The position numbers and the translations under genes were made by a program. Below, piece after piece: positions 51,150 to 60,900 of a stretch of 62,512 nt of DNA. Below the pieces are notes generated by a model. The model ran no database searches, had not been told where the DNA came from, and worked only from the letters and a program-made list of their open reading frames with translations. This DNA is from CAZMXP01 sp964570285 (GTDB lineage Bacteria; Planctomycetota; PLA2): positions 1 through 62,512 of the forward strand of contig CAZMXP010000031.1 of assembly GCA_964570285.1 (NCBI GenBank), in the 5' to 3' direction. The number at the start of each line of letters is the position of its first letter. Within the stretch, counting starts at the first letter, position 1.

Positions 51150-53819
51150 ATGGGCATCCTCCCGTTCCTCCCCGAACCCCTGACGGCGGCGCCGCCGCCG
51201 GAGAAGTGGGACTCTTGGGTCGAATACGACGCGAAGGCCTGGCCGCGCCGGGTGAAGCGCGAGATGCGGCTCGTGCCGACGATCTGTTTCAACTGCGAGT
51301 CGGCCTGCGGGCTGCTCGCCTACGTCGACAAGCAGTCGGGCGAGATCCGGCGCTTCGAGGGCAATCCGCTGCACCCGGGCAGCCGCGGCCGCGTCTGCGC
51401 GAAGGGGCCGGCGACGCTGAACCAGGTGCACGATTCGCAGCGCATCCTCTATCCGCTCAAACGGGTGGGGCCGCGGGGAGGGGGGGGCTTTCAGCGCGTG
51501 ACGTGGGAGGAGGTGCTCGACACGATCGCGGCGCGCATCAGGAAGGCGCTCGTCGAGAACCGCCGCACCGAGGTCATGTACCACGTCGGGCGCCCGGGCC
51601 ACGACGGCACGATGGACCGGATCCTGAAGTCCTGGGGCGTCGACGGCCACAACAGCCACACCAACGTCTGCTCCTCCGCCGCGCGCGTCGGCTACGCGGT
51701 GATGGTCGGCGCCGACCGGCCTTCGCCCGACTACGCGAAGGCGAAGGTCATCCTGCTGCTCTCGGCCCACCTCGAGTCGGGCCACTACTTCAACCCGCAC
51801 GCGCAGCGCATCGTCGAGGGCATGCAGCGGGGCGCGAAGCTGATCGTGCTCGACCCGCGCCTCTCCAACACCGCCTCCCGCGGCGACCTCTGGCTGCCGA
51901 CCTGGCCCGGCTCGGAGGCGACGGTGCTGCTCGCGATTGTGAGGCACCTGCTCGTGACCGGGCGCTTCGACCGGGAATTCCTCGAGCAGCGCACCAACTG
52001 GAAGGAGACGGCGGCGCACCTCTCTCCCCCGGGCCCCCACACCTTTGACGCGTTTGTGCAGATGCTCGCGGAGCACTACGCGCCCTTCACCTTCGAGCGC
52101 GCCGAACGCGAGTCGGGCGTCGCGCGCGAGAAGATCGAGCGGGCGGCGGACTGGATCGCGGAGGCGAGAGGCGGCCTCGCGAGCCACGTCTGGCGCGGCC
52201 CGGCGACGGGCAACCTCGGCGGCTGGCAGATCGCGCGCGCGCTGCAGTTCGTGAACGTGCTGACCGGTTCGGTGGGCACGGAGGGGGGCACGTCGCTCAA
52301 TACGTGGAACAAGTTCGTGCCGAAGAGCTTCGCGCAGCCGCCCGCGCAGAAGGTCTGGAGCGAGCTGCTCTACCCGCTCGACTACCCGCTCGCCTACCAC
52401 GAGATGAGCCCGCTGCTGCCCTACCTCGTCACGAAGGAGCGCAGGATCGACACCTACTTCACGCGCGTGTTCAACCCCGTCTGGACCTACCCCGACGGCA
52501 CCGCGTGGATCGAGCTTCTGACCGACGAGGAGCGCCTGGGCTGCCACATCGCGCTGACGCCCACCTGGAGCGAGACGGCGCGCTACGCGGATTTCGTGCT
52601 GCCGATGGGCCACTCCCCCGAGCGCCACGACCTGATGAGCCAGGAGACGCACAGCGGCGCGTGGATCGGCTTCCGGCAGCCCGTGCACCGCGTGCTCGCG
52701 GAGCGCGACGGCAGGCGGGTCGACTTCACCTGGCAGGCGAACCCCGGCGAGGTGTGGGAGGAGGAGGAGTTCTTCCTCGAACTCTCGTGGCGCATCGATC
52801 CCGACGGCTCGCTCGGCGTGCGACGCCACTTCGAGTCGCCCTACCGCCCCGGCGAGAAGATGACGCTGGACGAGCACTACCGGTGGATCTTCGAGAACTC
52901 CGTGCCCGGCCTGCCCGAGGCGGCCGCGCGGGAGGGTCTGACCCCGCTCGCGTACATGAGGCGGTACGGCTGCTTCGAGGTGACGCGCGACGTCTACCGC
53001 GTGCACGAGAAGGAGGGGTTCAAGACGCCCTCCGGCAAGGTCGAGATCTACAGCCCGACGCTCCAGGAGTGGGGCTGGCCGGAGCACGCGATGCCCGGCT
53101 CGATCGAGAGCCACGTCGCGAAGGCGCGCGTCGACGCGGCCGCGGGCGAGATGGTGCTCGTGCCCACGTTCCGGCTCGCGATGATGATCCACTCGCGCGG
53201 CGCGAACGCCGAGTGGCTCAACGAGATCGCCCACAAGAACCCTCTCTGGATGCACCCCTCCGACGCGGCGCGCCTCGGCGTCACCGAGGCCGACCTCGTG
53301 CGCGTCGAGACCGCGATCGGCTGGTTCGTGCTGCGCCCGTTCGTCACCGAGGGCATCGCGCCGGGCATCGTCGCGTGCAGCCACCACATCGGCCGCTGGC
53401 ACCTGCCCCAGGACGCGGAGCGGGCGTCGCAGTGGGGGAGCGCCCCGGTCGAACTCGCGGTCGAAGGCGGCCTCTGGCGCTGGCGCCGGGCCGGCGACCG
53501 GAGGGGAGGCGCCGGCTGGTGGCGCGAGAGCGGCGTCCACCAGAACATCACCTTCCCGGTCCATCCCGACCCCGTTTCCGGGATGCACTGCTGGCACCAG
53601 AAGGTGAAGGTGGGGAGGGCGCGGGAGGGGGACGAGTTCGGCGACATCGTCGTGGACCGCGCCCGCGCCCGCGCCGTGGCCGCCGAGTGGCGGGCCATGA
53701 CCCGCCCTCCCCCGGGCCCCCTCCGCCGTCCGCTCTGGTTCGCGAGGGCGGTCCGCCCCTCCGACGACGCCTACCGGATCGATTCCCAATCTGGGGCGGG
53801 GCGACGGGAACTCCAGTAG
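51150..53819 (+). CDS. Molybdopterin-dependent oxidoreductase (DMSO-reductase family catalytic subunit)
   Basis: 889 residues. The N-terminal [4Fe-4S] site has Cys46, Cys49, Cys53 and Cys83 (ICFNCESACG, RVCAKGPA). Cofactor-domain landmarks are GHDGTMDRILKSWGVDGHNS, a probable Mo-ligand Cys174 in SHTNVCSSAARVGY, LIVLDPRLSNTASRGDLWLP, TWSETARYADFVLPMGHSPE and QETHSGAWIGFRQP. The layout is closest to polysulfide/thiosulfate- or arsenate-type reductases. No Tat signal precedes the Fe-S site, so the enzyme may face the cytoplasm. Adjacent electron-transfer subunits are absent; the fused Fe-S/NrfD protein at 28592 is a plausible partner. Double-tract elements encode RGGGGFQ, SPPGPH and RPPPGPLRRP segments (51467-51487, 52026-52038, 53709-53721). 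Confidence 0.9.
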   Translation: MGILPFLPEPLTAAPPPEKWDSWVEYDAKAWPRRVKREMRLVPTICFNCESACGLLAYVDKQSGEIRRFEGNPLHPGSRGRVCAKGPATLNQVHDSQRILYPLKRVGPRGGGGFQRVTWEEVLDTIAARIRKALVENRRTEVMYHVGRPGHDGTMDRILKSWGVDGHNSHTNVCSSAARVGYAVMVGADRPSPDYAKAKVILLLSAHLESGHYFNPHAQRIVEGMQRGAKLIVLDPRLSNTASRGDLWLPTWPGSEATVLLAIVRHLLVTGRFDREFLEQRTNWKETAAHLSPPGPHTFDAFVQMLAEHYAPFTFERAERESGVAREKIERAADWIAEARGGLASHVWRGPATGNLGGWQIARALQFVNVLTGSVGTEGGTSLNTWNKFVPKSFAQPPAQKVWSELLYPLDYPLAYHEMSPLLPYLVTKERRIDTYFTRVFNPVWTYPDGTAWIELLTDEERLGCHIALTPTWSETARYADFVLPMGHSPERHDLMSQETHSGAWIGFRQPVHRVLAERDGRRVDFTWQANPGEVWEEEEFFLELSWRIDPDGSLGVRRHFESPYRPGEKMTLDEHYRWIFENSVPGLPEAAAREGLTPLAYMRRYGCFEVTRDVYRVHEKEGFKTPSGKVEIYSPTLQEWGWPEHAMPGSIESHVAKARVDAAAGEMVLVPTFRLAMMIHSRGANAEWLNEIAHKNPLWMHPSDAARLGVTEADLVRVETAIGWFVLRPFVTEGIAPGIVACSHHIGRWHLPQDAERASQWGSAPVELAVEGGLWRWRRAGDRRGGAGWWRESGVHQNITFPVHPDPVSGMHCWHQKVKVGRAREGDEFGDIVVDRARARAVAAEWRAMTRPPPGPLRRPLWFARAVRPSDDAYRIDSQSGAGRRELQ

Positions 53820-53900
53820 CCGCGGTCCGAACCCTGGGGTAGATTGGCGGCCTTGGGTAATGCCGCCCCGGGCGGTCGCAACTGGATTGAGGTCAACCAC

Positions 53901-55196
53901 ATGTTTCGCACATCCTGCCTCGGCGCGATCGTCCTCGTGGCGGCGCTGACGGCGCGCACCGCTTCCGCCGACACCTTCACCTACCGCGAGACGATCGAGG
54001 ACACGAGCAACCCGACGTTCATCCTCTACGACTTCGGTCAGGACCTGAGCCGCACGCGCGTGCTCGGGGACGGCACCGTCCAGTTCACCGGGTCGGACAG
54101 CACGATCAAGTCGGAGAACGACGCCGACGGGTTCGGCCTGTCGTCGACGGACGACATCACCTGGACGCACATCTTCATCGACCTGCCGCCCGCGCAGCAG
54201 TTCGTCAGCGCGACCGTCGAGATCGCCGCCTTCGGGGCCTCGGGCGAGACGGTCCGGGTCGGGGGGCGGCGCATCACGATCAACAACGACAAGGTGTCGG
54301 TCGACGGCGTCGAACTCGGCGCGCTGAACGCCGCCGGCGCCTTCCGCACGACGACGACCCTCTTCGACCTCGGCAGTGCCGTCGACATCTCGGTGGTGCT
54401 CGCCGACGGCCGGCTCGAGGTCTCCGTCGACCCGAAGGGGCCGGGGTTCCTCGGGCTGCCCGTGGACGCGATCTCGATCCAGAAGTCGGTCTTCGAGGTC
54501 ACCTACAAGAACTTCGAGGAGACGACCCCGAACACCGCCTTCATCATCTTCGGCGGCGGCCCGAGCGGCACCTTCGGGTCGGGGTGGATCAACATCCTGA
54601 ACCTCGGCGGGCTCACGACGCACAACGCGCCGTTCCCGAACCTCATCAACAACGGCCCGGGCCCCAACCTGCCCGGCTACTCGAACCCGAACCTCCCCTT
54701 CTTCTTCCTCGGCGGCGGCAATTTCCCCGGCTTTTCCCCGCACGTGATGATGGGCGTCGAGACGACGTCCGGCGGCGGCTTCGCCCCGCCCCCCCCGATC
54801 GCGCGCACGCTGCAGGAGATGATCGTCATGGGCCTCGCGACGATCGGCGCCCTCAGCCCCACGCTGGAGTCGACCGGCGGCTACGCCGAGGGCATCTCCG
54901 AAGACGACCTGATCAACCACATCCTGAGCTTCGACACGACCGGCACCTACACCTTCGCCGACGTCCAGGGGGCGCTCTTCGACGGCGGCTACACGCAGTT
55001 CTCGGACGGTGCGGGTCAGGAAGTCGTCTTCTTCTTCGATCCGACCAATGCCGGCCTGATCCAGCTCGACTACCCGCAGCAGGGCGGCCCGCTTTCGGTG
55101 ACCTACACGCCCCAGCCCGAGCCCGGCACGCTGCTGCTGCTCGGCGCCGCGCTGGCGGGGGCCCTCGTGCTGCGCCGGAAGAGGCAGCGTCGCTAG
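53901..55196 (+). CDS. Exported PEP-CTERM-sorted protein
   Basis: 431 residues: a cleavable signal (FRTSCLGAIVLVAALTARTA), a beta-rich mature region with Asn/Gly/Pro-rich loops (YSNPNLPFFFLGGGNFPG), and a C-terminal sorting signal PQPEPGTLLLLGAALAGALV followed by a basic RRKRQRR tail. PEP-CTERM proteins are cleaved and anchored or released by exosortase, usually with exopolysaccharide production; no exosortase gene is in the window. No known enzymatic domain is seen. The ATG at 53901 is preferred over an upstream frame start for its signal peptide. The stop overlaps the convergent kinase gene by four bases. Confidence 0.85.
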   Translation: MFRTSCLGAIVLVAALTARTASADTFTYRETIEDTSNPTFILYDFGQDLSRTRVLGDGTVQFTGSDSTIKSENDADGFGLSSTDDITWTHIFIDLPPAQQFVSATVEIAAFGASGETVRVGGRRITINNDKVSVDGVELGALNAAGAFRTTTTLFDLGSAVDISVVLADGRLEVSVDPKGPGFLGLPVDAISIQKSVFEVTYKNFEETTPNTAFIIFGGGPSGTFGSGWINILNLGGLTTHNAPFPNLINNGPGPNLPGYSNPNLPFFFLGGGNFPGFSPHVMMGVETTSGGGFAPPPPIARTLQEMIVMGLATIGALSPTLESTGGYAEGISEDDLINHILSFDTTGTYTFADVQGALFDGGYTQFSDGAGQEVVFFFDPTNAGLIQLDYPQQGGPLSVTYTPQPEPGTLLLLGAALAGALVLRRKRQRR

Positions 55197-58100
55197 GATC
55201 CCGCGTCCAGCACGCGCTTCGCGACGGCGAGGATCTCGGGGTTGGGCCCCGACCGGGTCACGAAGTGCTCGCGGTGGCCCGCGTTGGTGATCGCGCGCGC
55301 GCGCTCCCCGAGCGCCGTCCGTGCCGCCGCGAGGTGAGCACGTCCGCACTCGGTGCCTCCCAGCACCTCCCAGAGGCGGAAGTGGATCTCTGGGGCGTTC
55401 TCGGGGATCAGCGACTGCCCCGCCGCTACCGTGTCAGAAAGCCGAGTCGCGATCGTCCGCGCCTCGGCGGACCTTCCTGCCGCGTTGAGAGATCGGGCAA
55501 GTCGAGCTTCCACGAGGACTCGGTCTCCGGATGCCGTACGGACGGACGCCAAGGCGGTCAACGCATGCGAGAAGTACTCGGTCGCGCGAACGGGATCGTC
55601 CTCCGCAAGCGCGCACAGGCCCATGGCGTCATAGGTGTGGTGCATGCTGTCCGCCGAGCCGGTCTGCGTCTGCAACTCGAGAGCGCCCCGCAATGCCTCC
55701 CAAGCTTCCGCGCGTCGACCTGCATGGTGGTGTAGGCGCCCGAGTGCTCTCTTCGCTTCGCCAACTTGCAGTCGCTGTCCGCCCTGCTGCGCAAGGTCCA
55801 ACGCGGCAACCGCGTGGGCCTGGGCTTGCGCGAATTCGCCATGCTTTGCCAGCAGCCCGCTCAGTGCGAGGCGAGTCCATATCTCTCCGTCGCGGTTGTG
55901 GATCCCAACGTAGAGAGTGAGGACCCGTTCCCAGCAACGCAGCGCCTCGTCATCGCGCCCAAGGAGTCTGTGAAGCCTGCCGAAGTTCGAGAGCACGGTC
56001 GCCTCGGTCGCCTGATCGCCGATCTCACTGCAGATGCGAGCGCCACGGGAGAAGCAGTCACTCGCCTCCTCGAACCGCTGCGTATCAACACGCTGGTTCC
56101 CGAGGCCGTTGAGCAGCGCGGCTTCGATGCGGCGCTCGCCGATGTCGCGGCAGATCGCGAGGGCCTGCTCGCGGTAGGAGGTGGCCTCGTCGCCTTCGCC
56201 GATCGCGGGGAGGACGGCGGCGAGCACCATCAGCGTGCTCGCCTGCCCGCGCCGGTCCTCGATCTCCGTGCGCAGCTTGAGCGCCTCCTTCCAGTGGCGG
56301 GCCGCGGTGCGCAGGTCGCCCCGGCGCCACGCGACGCTGCCCAGCGCATGCAGCGACGTCGACTCCCACTTGCGGTCGCCCGCCTCGCGCGCGAGCGGAA
56401 GCGCGATCTCGACCTCCGCCTGCGCGCGCGCGTAGTCCCCGGTGTAGAACGCCGTCGCGCCGAGGCAGGCGTGCACGCGCGCCTGTGCCCCCCGCTCCCC
56501 CAGGCGATCCGCCACCTCCTTGGCGCCCTCCAGCACGCGCAGTTGCGCCGCCCGGGCGCCGAGCAGCTCATAGAACCCCCAGAGCCGCATCGCGATGTCG
56601 AAGCGCTTCCTCGGCGCCGCTTCCGCGAACTCCGGCGCGACCTTCTCGAGGAGCGGCGCGGCGTCGTTCGGATGGAGGTTGCCCGCCATGTGGTCGAGGG
56701 CCCGGTCGAGGAAGGGGTCGGCCTCGAGCGTGCGCTCCGACAGGTGCAGGTGGCGCAGCAGCGCGTAGGCCTCGCCCCCCTCCGGCTCGCGCTCGTCGTC
56801 CGCGAGCGACTCCTGGATCGTGTCGGCGACGAGCGAGTGGTATTCGCCGCGCAGGCCGGGGTTGATGCCGTCGTAGATCGCCTCGTAGAGCTGGCGGCTC
56901 GCGAAGCGGAAGGCGCTGTTGCCGGCGCTCTTGACGAGGCGGTGCTTGCGCTCGAGCGTCGCGAGGCGCTGGAAGAGCTTGATCTTCTTCTCGTCGAGCA
57001 CCTGCGCGAGCAGCGCCGGGTCGAACTCGAAGCCGAGCACCGCCGCCGCCTCCATCGACTCGCGCTGCTCCTCCTCGAGCCGGCCCAGCTTGAGCCCGAC
57101 GAGGTCGCGCACCGTGGAGGGGACCGCGGCCTCGTCGAGCGACCCGCGCATCTCGAGGCCCTCGCCCTCGACGACGAGCCGGCCGTTCTCGCGCAGGTGC
57201 GCGATCATCTCGAGCATCAGGAAGGGGTTGCCCTCGCTGCGGCCGTGCAGCGGGCGGGCGAGCGAGAGCACGGTGCGCGGGTTGCGCGCGATCGCGCGCA
57301 CGAGGTCCTCCGTCGCGGCGGCCGTCAGCGGCGGCAGCGCGAGCGTGCGCATGCGGCCCTCCGCGCCCGCGCGCGCGACGAGTTCGTGCAGCGGCGACCC
57401 CTCGTCCACCTCGTCGTCGGGGTAGACCGCGATCAGGACGATCGCGTGGCCCTCCACGCAGCGCGCGAGGTAGGAGAAGAGCTCGAGCGTCTCGACGCCG
57501 GCGAGGTGGAGGTCCTCGATCGCGAGCAGGACCGGCCTCTCCGCGGCGAGCCGCCGCAGCGTCTCCGCGAACGACGAGAGCAAGGCGTCCTTCGAGAAGC
57601 TCTCCTCCATGCCGGGCTGGGCCGCGCCGAGCAGCCAGTCCGACAGGTGCGCCACGACGCCGGGCATGTCCGGCAGCAGGCTCGCGAGCCGCTCCCGGAG
57701 CAGGGCCGGGCGCTGGCCGCGCTCCATCGCCTCGACGCCGAGCAGGTCGCCGAGCGCCTCGATGAACGGCTGGTAGCTGCGGCCGCCGCTGCCGACGCAG
57801 ACGCCGGCGGCGACCTGCGGGCCGCCCGCGTGCGCCTGCTCCTCGAGGAACTCGTAGAGCAGCCGCGACTTGCCGGCGCCGGTGGGTCCCGACAGCAGCA
57901 GCACGCCGCCCGACCGGGCGGCCCCCGCGTGCAGCTCGCGCAGCCTGCGCAACTCCCCGGCGCGCCCCACCAGCGGCGCGTCGCGCGGAAGCCGCAGCCG
58001 CTTCAGCGCGCGCTCGGCCGAGGGGCGCGCCCGGCCCGCGATGCGCTCGCGCCACCAGCCCCCCGCCTCGCCCTCCTGCAGCACGCGGCGCAGCTCGGCG

Positions 58101-58915
58101 GCGCTCGCGAACCGCTCGGAAGGGTCCCGGCGCACGCAGGTCTCGATGACCGCGTCCCAGAAGGGGTCGAGCTCCGGCAGCAGCGTGCGGGGCGGCTTCA
58201 CCTGCGTGTGCAGCTTCTGCTGCAGCAGCGCGCTCATGTCGGCGATGTCGAAGGGGTGCTTGCCCGTCGCCAGCTCGTAGAGCGCGATGCCGAAGGCGTA
58301 GAGGTCGCAGCGCGCGTTGACCTCGTCGGGCGCCGTGAACTGCTCGGGCGCCGCATAGGGCAGCGACCCGACGAACTCGCCCGTCTGCGTGAGCGCCTTG
58401 CCGTGCTCCTGCAGGCGCGCGACGCCGAGGTCCATCACCAGCACCCGGTGGTCGGGCGTGATGACGATGTTCTCCGGCTTGATGTCGCGGTGGATGACCC
58501 CGAGCTCGTGGATCGCCTCGAGCGCGAGCAGCGCCTGCTCCGCGATCGGCAGCAGCAGGCTCTCGGGCACGGTGCCGAGCTCCGCGAGCAGCGCCTTCAG
58601 CGTGCGCCCCTCGATGACCTCCATCACCATGAAGTGGAAGGTCTCGCCCTCCACCTCCGCCGACCCGATCTCGTGCGTGCGCACGACGTTCTCGTGGCGG
58701 ATGCGGCGCCCCACCTCCGCCTCCCGCCTGAACCTCTCGAACGCGCGCGCGTCCTCGACGAGTTCGGGGTGGAAGACCTTCAGCGCCACCGCGCTGCCCG
58801 CCGGCCCCGCGACCCCCCCCTCCGTCGCCTCCGCCCGGTAGACGGTCCCCATCCCGCCCCGCCCCAGCTCCGGGCCCACCCGGTAGATGCCGAGGCTGCG
58901 TCCGGACAGGTCCAC
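55193..58915 (-). CDS. Ser/Thr protein kinase fused to an AAA-type ATPase and TPR repeats
   Basis: 1240 residues. Hanks-type kinase at about 10-280: ELGRGGMGTVYRAE, ALKVF, catalytic HRDIKPENIVI, VMDLGVA (DLG for DFG), GSLPYAAPEQF. Then an AAA_16-like ATPase with LVGRAGELRRL, Walker A SGPTGAGKSRLLYE and Walker B VLLAIEDLHLA at roughly 315-500, and TPR units from about 700 to the C-terminus (SLHALGSVAWRRGDLRTAAR, VLSNFGRLHRLLGRDDEALR). This is the PknK-like signalling architecture found in planctomycetes and myxobacteria; the TPR region presumably senses a partner. The gene region around 55450-56100 looks less GC-rich than the rest. The start precedes TrkH divergently by 44 bases. Confidence 0.93.
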   Translation of the reverse strand: MDLSGRSLGIYRVGPELGRGGMGTVYRAEATEGGVAGPAGSAVALKVFHPELVEDARAFERFRREAEVGRRIRHENVVRTHEIGSAEVEGETFHFMVMEVIEGRTLKALLAELGTVPESLLLPIAEQALLALEAIHELGVIHRDIKPENIVITPDHRVLVMDLGVARLQEHGKALTQTGEFVGSLPYAAPEQFTAPDEVNARCDLYAFGIALYELATGKHPFDIADMSALLQQKLHTQVKPPRTLLPELDPFWDAVIETCVRRDPSERFASAAELRRVLQEGEAGGWWRERIAGRARPSAERALKRLRLPRDAPLVGRAGELRRLRELHAGAARSGGVLLLSGPTGAGKSRLLYEFLEEQAHAGGPQVAAGVCVGSGGRSYQPFIEALGDLLGVEAMERGQRPALLRERLASLLPDMPGVVAHLSDWLLGAAQPGMEESFSKDALLSSFAETLRRLAAERPVLLAIEDLHLAGVETLELFSYLARCVEGHAIVLIAVYPDDEVDEGSPLHELVARAGAEGRMRTLALPPLTAAATEDLVRAIARNPRTVLSLARPLHGRSEGNPFLMLEMIAHLRENGRLVVEGEGLEMRGSLDEAAVPSTVRDLVGLKLGRLEEEQRESMEAAAVLGFEFDPALLAQVLDEKKIKLFQRLATLERKHRLVKSAGNSAFRFASRQLYEAIYDGINPGLRGEYHSLVADTIQESLADDEREPEGGEAYALLRHLHLSERTLEADPFLDRALDHMAGNLHPNDAAPLLEKVAPEFAEAAPRKRFDIAMRLWGFYELLGARAAQLRVLEGAKEVADRLGERGAQARVHACLGATAFYTGDYARAQAEVEIALPLAREAGDRKWESTSLHALGSVAWRRGDLRTAARHWKEALKLRTEIEDRRGQASTLMVLAAVLPAIGEGDEATSYREQALAICRDIGERRIEAALLNGLGNQRVDTQRFEEASDCFSRGARICSEIGDQATEATVLSNFGRLHRLLGRDDEALRCWERVLTLYVGIHNRDGEIWTRLALSGLLAKHGEFAQAQAHAVAALDLAQQGGQRLQVGEAKRALGRLHHHAGRRAEAWEALRGALELQTQTGSADSMHHTYDAMGLCALAEDDPVRATEYFSHALTALASVRTASGDRVLVEARLARSLNAAGRSAEARTIATRLSDTVAAGQSLIPENAPEIHFRLWEVLGGTECGRAHLAAARTALGERARAITNAGHREHFVTRSGPNPEILAVAKRVLDAGS

Positions 58916-58959
58916 GGCGGAATGTTAACCGGCGCCCCCGCGCCCCCTACAATCGCCCG

Positions 58960-60240
58960 ATGCGCCGCAACGGCTGGAGCAGGCCGGAAGTCCTGCTCCC
59001 GCTCACCTTCCTCGGTGCCATCGCCGCGGGCACGCTGCTGCTGCTGGTCCCCGGCATGTCGCGGGGCGGCGTCGGCCCGCTCGAGGCGCTCTTCACGTCG
59101 GTCTCCGCGGTCTGCGTGACCGGGCTCGCGGTCGTCGACACCGGCACGGAGTTCACGCGGCGGGGCCAGGCCGTGATCATGGTGCTGATCCAGGCGGGGG
59201 GGCTCGGCATCATGACCTTCTCCGTGCTCGTGCTGCTCGTCGCGGGAAGGCGCGTGGCGCTCGAGCAGGAGGCGCAGGTGCGCGAGACCTTCTCGCCCGT
59301 CGCGGGATGGAACGTCGGCCGCCTGCTCGGGCTCGTCCTGCTCTCGACGCTCGCGATCGAGGCGGCGGGGTTCCTTCTGCTCTGGCACTCGATGGGCGAC
59401 GCGTGGAGCGCCGCCTTCCATGCCGTCAGCGCCTTCTGCAACGCGGGGTTCAGCCTCATGCCCGACTCGCTCCAGCGGGCCGGGCCGGCGGTCGTGCTGA
59501 CCGTGCTCGGGCTGGTGGTGCTCGGGGGGCTCGGCTTCACGACGATCCTCGAGCTGGTCGGGGCCGTCGCGCCGGGGGGCGGGCGGGCGAGGCGCTTCTC
59601 GCTGCACGCGCGGCTCGTGCTGCGCGGCTCGATCCTGCTGTGGGGACTGGGCACGCTGCTCCTCGCCCTCGCGATGGGGGGCGACCTGCGCCACGCCGTC
59701 TTCATGAGCGCGTCGGCGCGCACCGCGGGGTTCGACACCGTGCCGGTCGCAAGCCTGCCCGGCGCCGCGCTGCTGATCCTGATGCCGCTGATGTTCATCG
59801 GGGCGTCGCCGGGGAGCACCGGCGGCGGCATCAAGACGACGACGCTCGGCGTGGCGCTGGCGCTCGTGCGCACGATCCTTCGGGGCCGCGACCAGGTGGT
59901 CGTGGACGGCCGCGAGATCCCGCGGGACGTGCTCCGCCGGATGTTCGCGGTGATCGCCTGCTCGGCCGTCGTCGTCTTCGTCGCGATCCTGCTGCTCGAC
60001 CTCTTCGAGGGGGACCGGCCCGGCGACCTGCTCCCCCTCGCGTTCGAGGCCGTCTCCGCGTTCGGTACCGTCGGCCTCAGCACGGGCGTGACCCCCGCGC
60101 TGCAGCCGGCATCCAAGCTGCTGCTCTGCGTCGTCATGTTCGTCGGGCGCGTCGGCTCCCTCTCGTTCTTCCTGCTCCTCGTGCGGGAGGTGCCCGCGTC
60201 CCGGGTCCGCTATCCTGAGGAGAGGGTGCTCATCGGATGA
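58960..60240 (+). CDS. trkH: TrkH/KtrB-type potassium uptake membrane subunit
   Basis: 426 residues with four M1-P-M2 repeats. Selectivity-filter glycines are at VCVTGLAV, FCNAGFSLM, ARTAGFDTV and FGTVGLSTG, the order typical of Trk/Ktr channels; the third-repeat loop PGSTGGGIKTTTLGV is the gating segment. Its size matches KtrB-like forms more than E. coli TrkH. It overlaps the regulatory subunit gene by ATGA. A C5-GCG-C5 element lies in the short divergent spacer (58935-58947). Confidence 0.93.
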   Translation: MRRNGWSRPEVLLPLTFLGAIAAGTLLLLVPGMSRGGVGPLEALFTSVSAVCVTGLAVVDTGTEFTRRGQAVIMVLIQAGGLGIMTFSVLVLLVAGRRVALEQEAQVRETFSPVAGWNVGRLLGLVLLSTLAIEAAGFLLLWHSMGDAWSAAFHAVSAFCNAGFSLMPDSLQRAGPAVVLTVLGLVVLGGLGFTTILELVGAVAPGGGRARRFSLHARLVLRGSILLWGLGTLLLALAMGGDLRHAVFMSASARTAGFDTVPVASLPGAALLILMPLMFIGASPGSTGGGIKTTTLGVALALVRTILRGRDQVVVDGREIPRDVLRRMFAVIACSAVVVFVAILLLDLFEGDRPGDLLPLAFEAVSAFGTVGLSTGVTPALQPASKLLLCVVMFVGRVGSLSFFLLLVREVPASRVRYPEERVLIG

Positions 60241-60896
60241 AACACCGCCGATTCGCCGTGCTCGGTCTCGGGGAGCTGGGGAGCGCGCTCGCCCGCGAAC
60301 TCACGCGGCTGGGCTGCGAGGTGCTCGCCGTCGACCGCAACCGGCGCCAGGTGGACGCGATCCGCGACGAGGTCGCCGTCGCGGCGGTCGCCGACATCTC
60401 CGACAAGCACGCGCTCGCGGAGATCATCACGTCGGAGTTCGACGTCGCGATCATCGCGATCGGCACCTCCCTCGAGGCCTCCATCATGGCGACGCTCGCG
60501 CTGAAGGAGCTCAAGGTGGGCGAGGTCTGGGCGGAGACCAACAGCCCCGAGCGCGGCCTCGTCCTGCAGCGCATCGGCGTGGACCGGGTGATCTCGCCCG
60601 AGCGCGAGGTCGGGAGGCGCCTCGCCCACGAGCTCGCGAATCCCAACCTGCTCGAGTTCGTGCCGCTCTCGGAGGGCTACGGCGTCCTGCAGGCGGAGGC
60701 GCCCCACTGGACGCACGGCAAGACGCTCGTCGCGCTCGACCTGCGCAACCGCATGCGCCTCGCGGTGATCAGCATCAAGCGGGCGAAGGGGGGACGGACG
60801 CTCGTCCCGGCCGGGGCCACCGTCATCGAGCCGGGCGACGTGCTGACCCTCGTCGGCGTCGACGCCGACCTGGCCCGCTTCCGGGAGCAGAAGTAG
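60237..60896 (+). CDS. trkA: TrkA/KtrA-type potassium uptake regulatory subunit
   Basis: 219 residues: an RCK_N Rossmann domain (FAVLGLGELGSALARELTRL, VDRNRRQVD, VADISDKHALAEI) with the GxGxxG-like nucleotide site, and a C-terminal RCK_C domain (LNLEFVPL-like core, KTLVALDLRNRMRLAVISIK, EPGDVLTLVG). A single RCK pair, rather than two, matches KtrA. It gates the preceding membrane subunit in response to nucleotides; ATGA overlap supports co-translation. Confidence 0.93.
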   Translation: MKHRRFAVLGLGELGSALARELTRLGCEVLAVDRNRRQVDAIRDEVAVAAVADISDKHALAEIITSEFDVAIIAIGTSLEASIMATLALKELKVGEVWAETNSPERGLVLQRIGVDRVISPEREVGRRLAHELANPNLLEFVPLSEGYGVLQAEAPHWTHGKTLVALDLRNRMRLAVISIKRAKGGRTLVPAGATVIEPGDVLTLVGVDADLARFREQK

Positions 60897-60900
60897 CCCC

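Noticed and set aside
51132..55349. Long minus-strand open frame antisense to the molybdoenzyme and PEP-CTERM genes
   Set aside because: Composition is dominated by Arg, Ala, Asp and His typical of antisense frames in GC-rich DNA; the plus-strand genes have clear motifs and signals.
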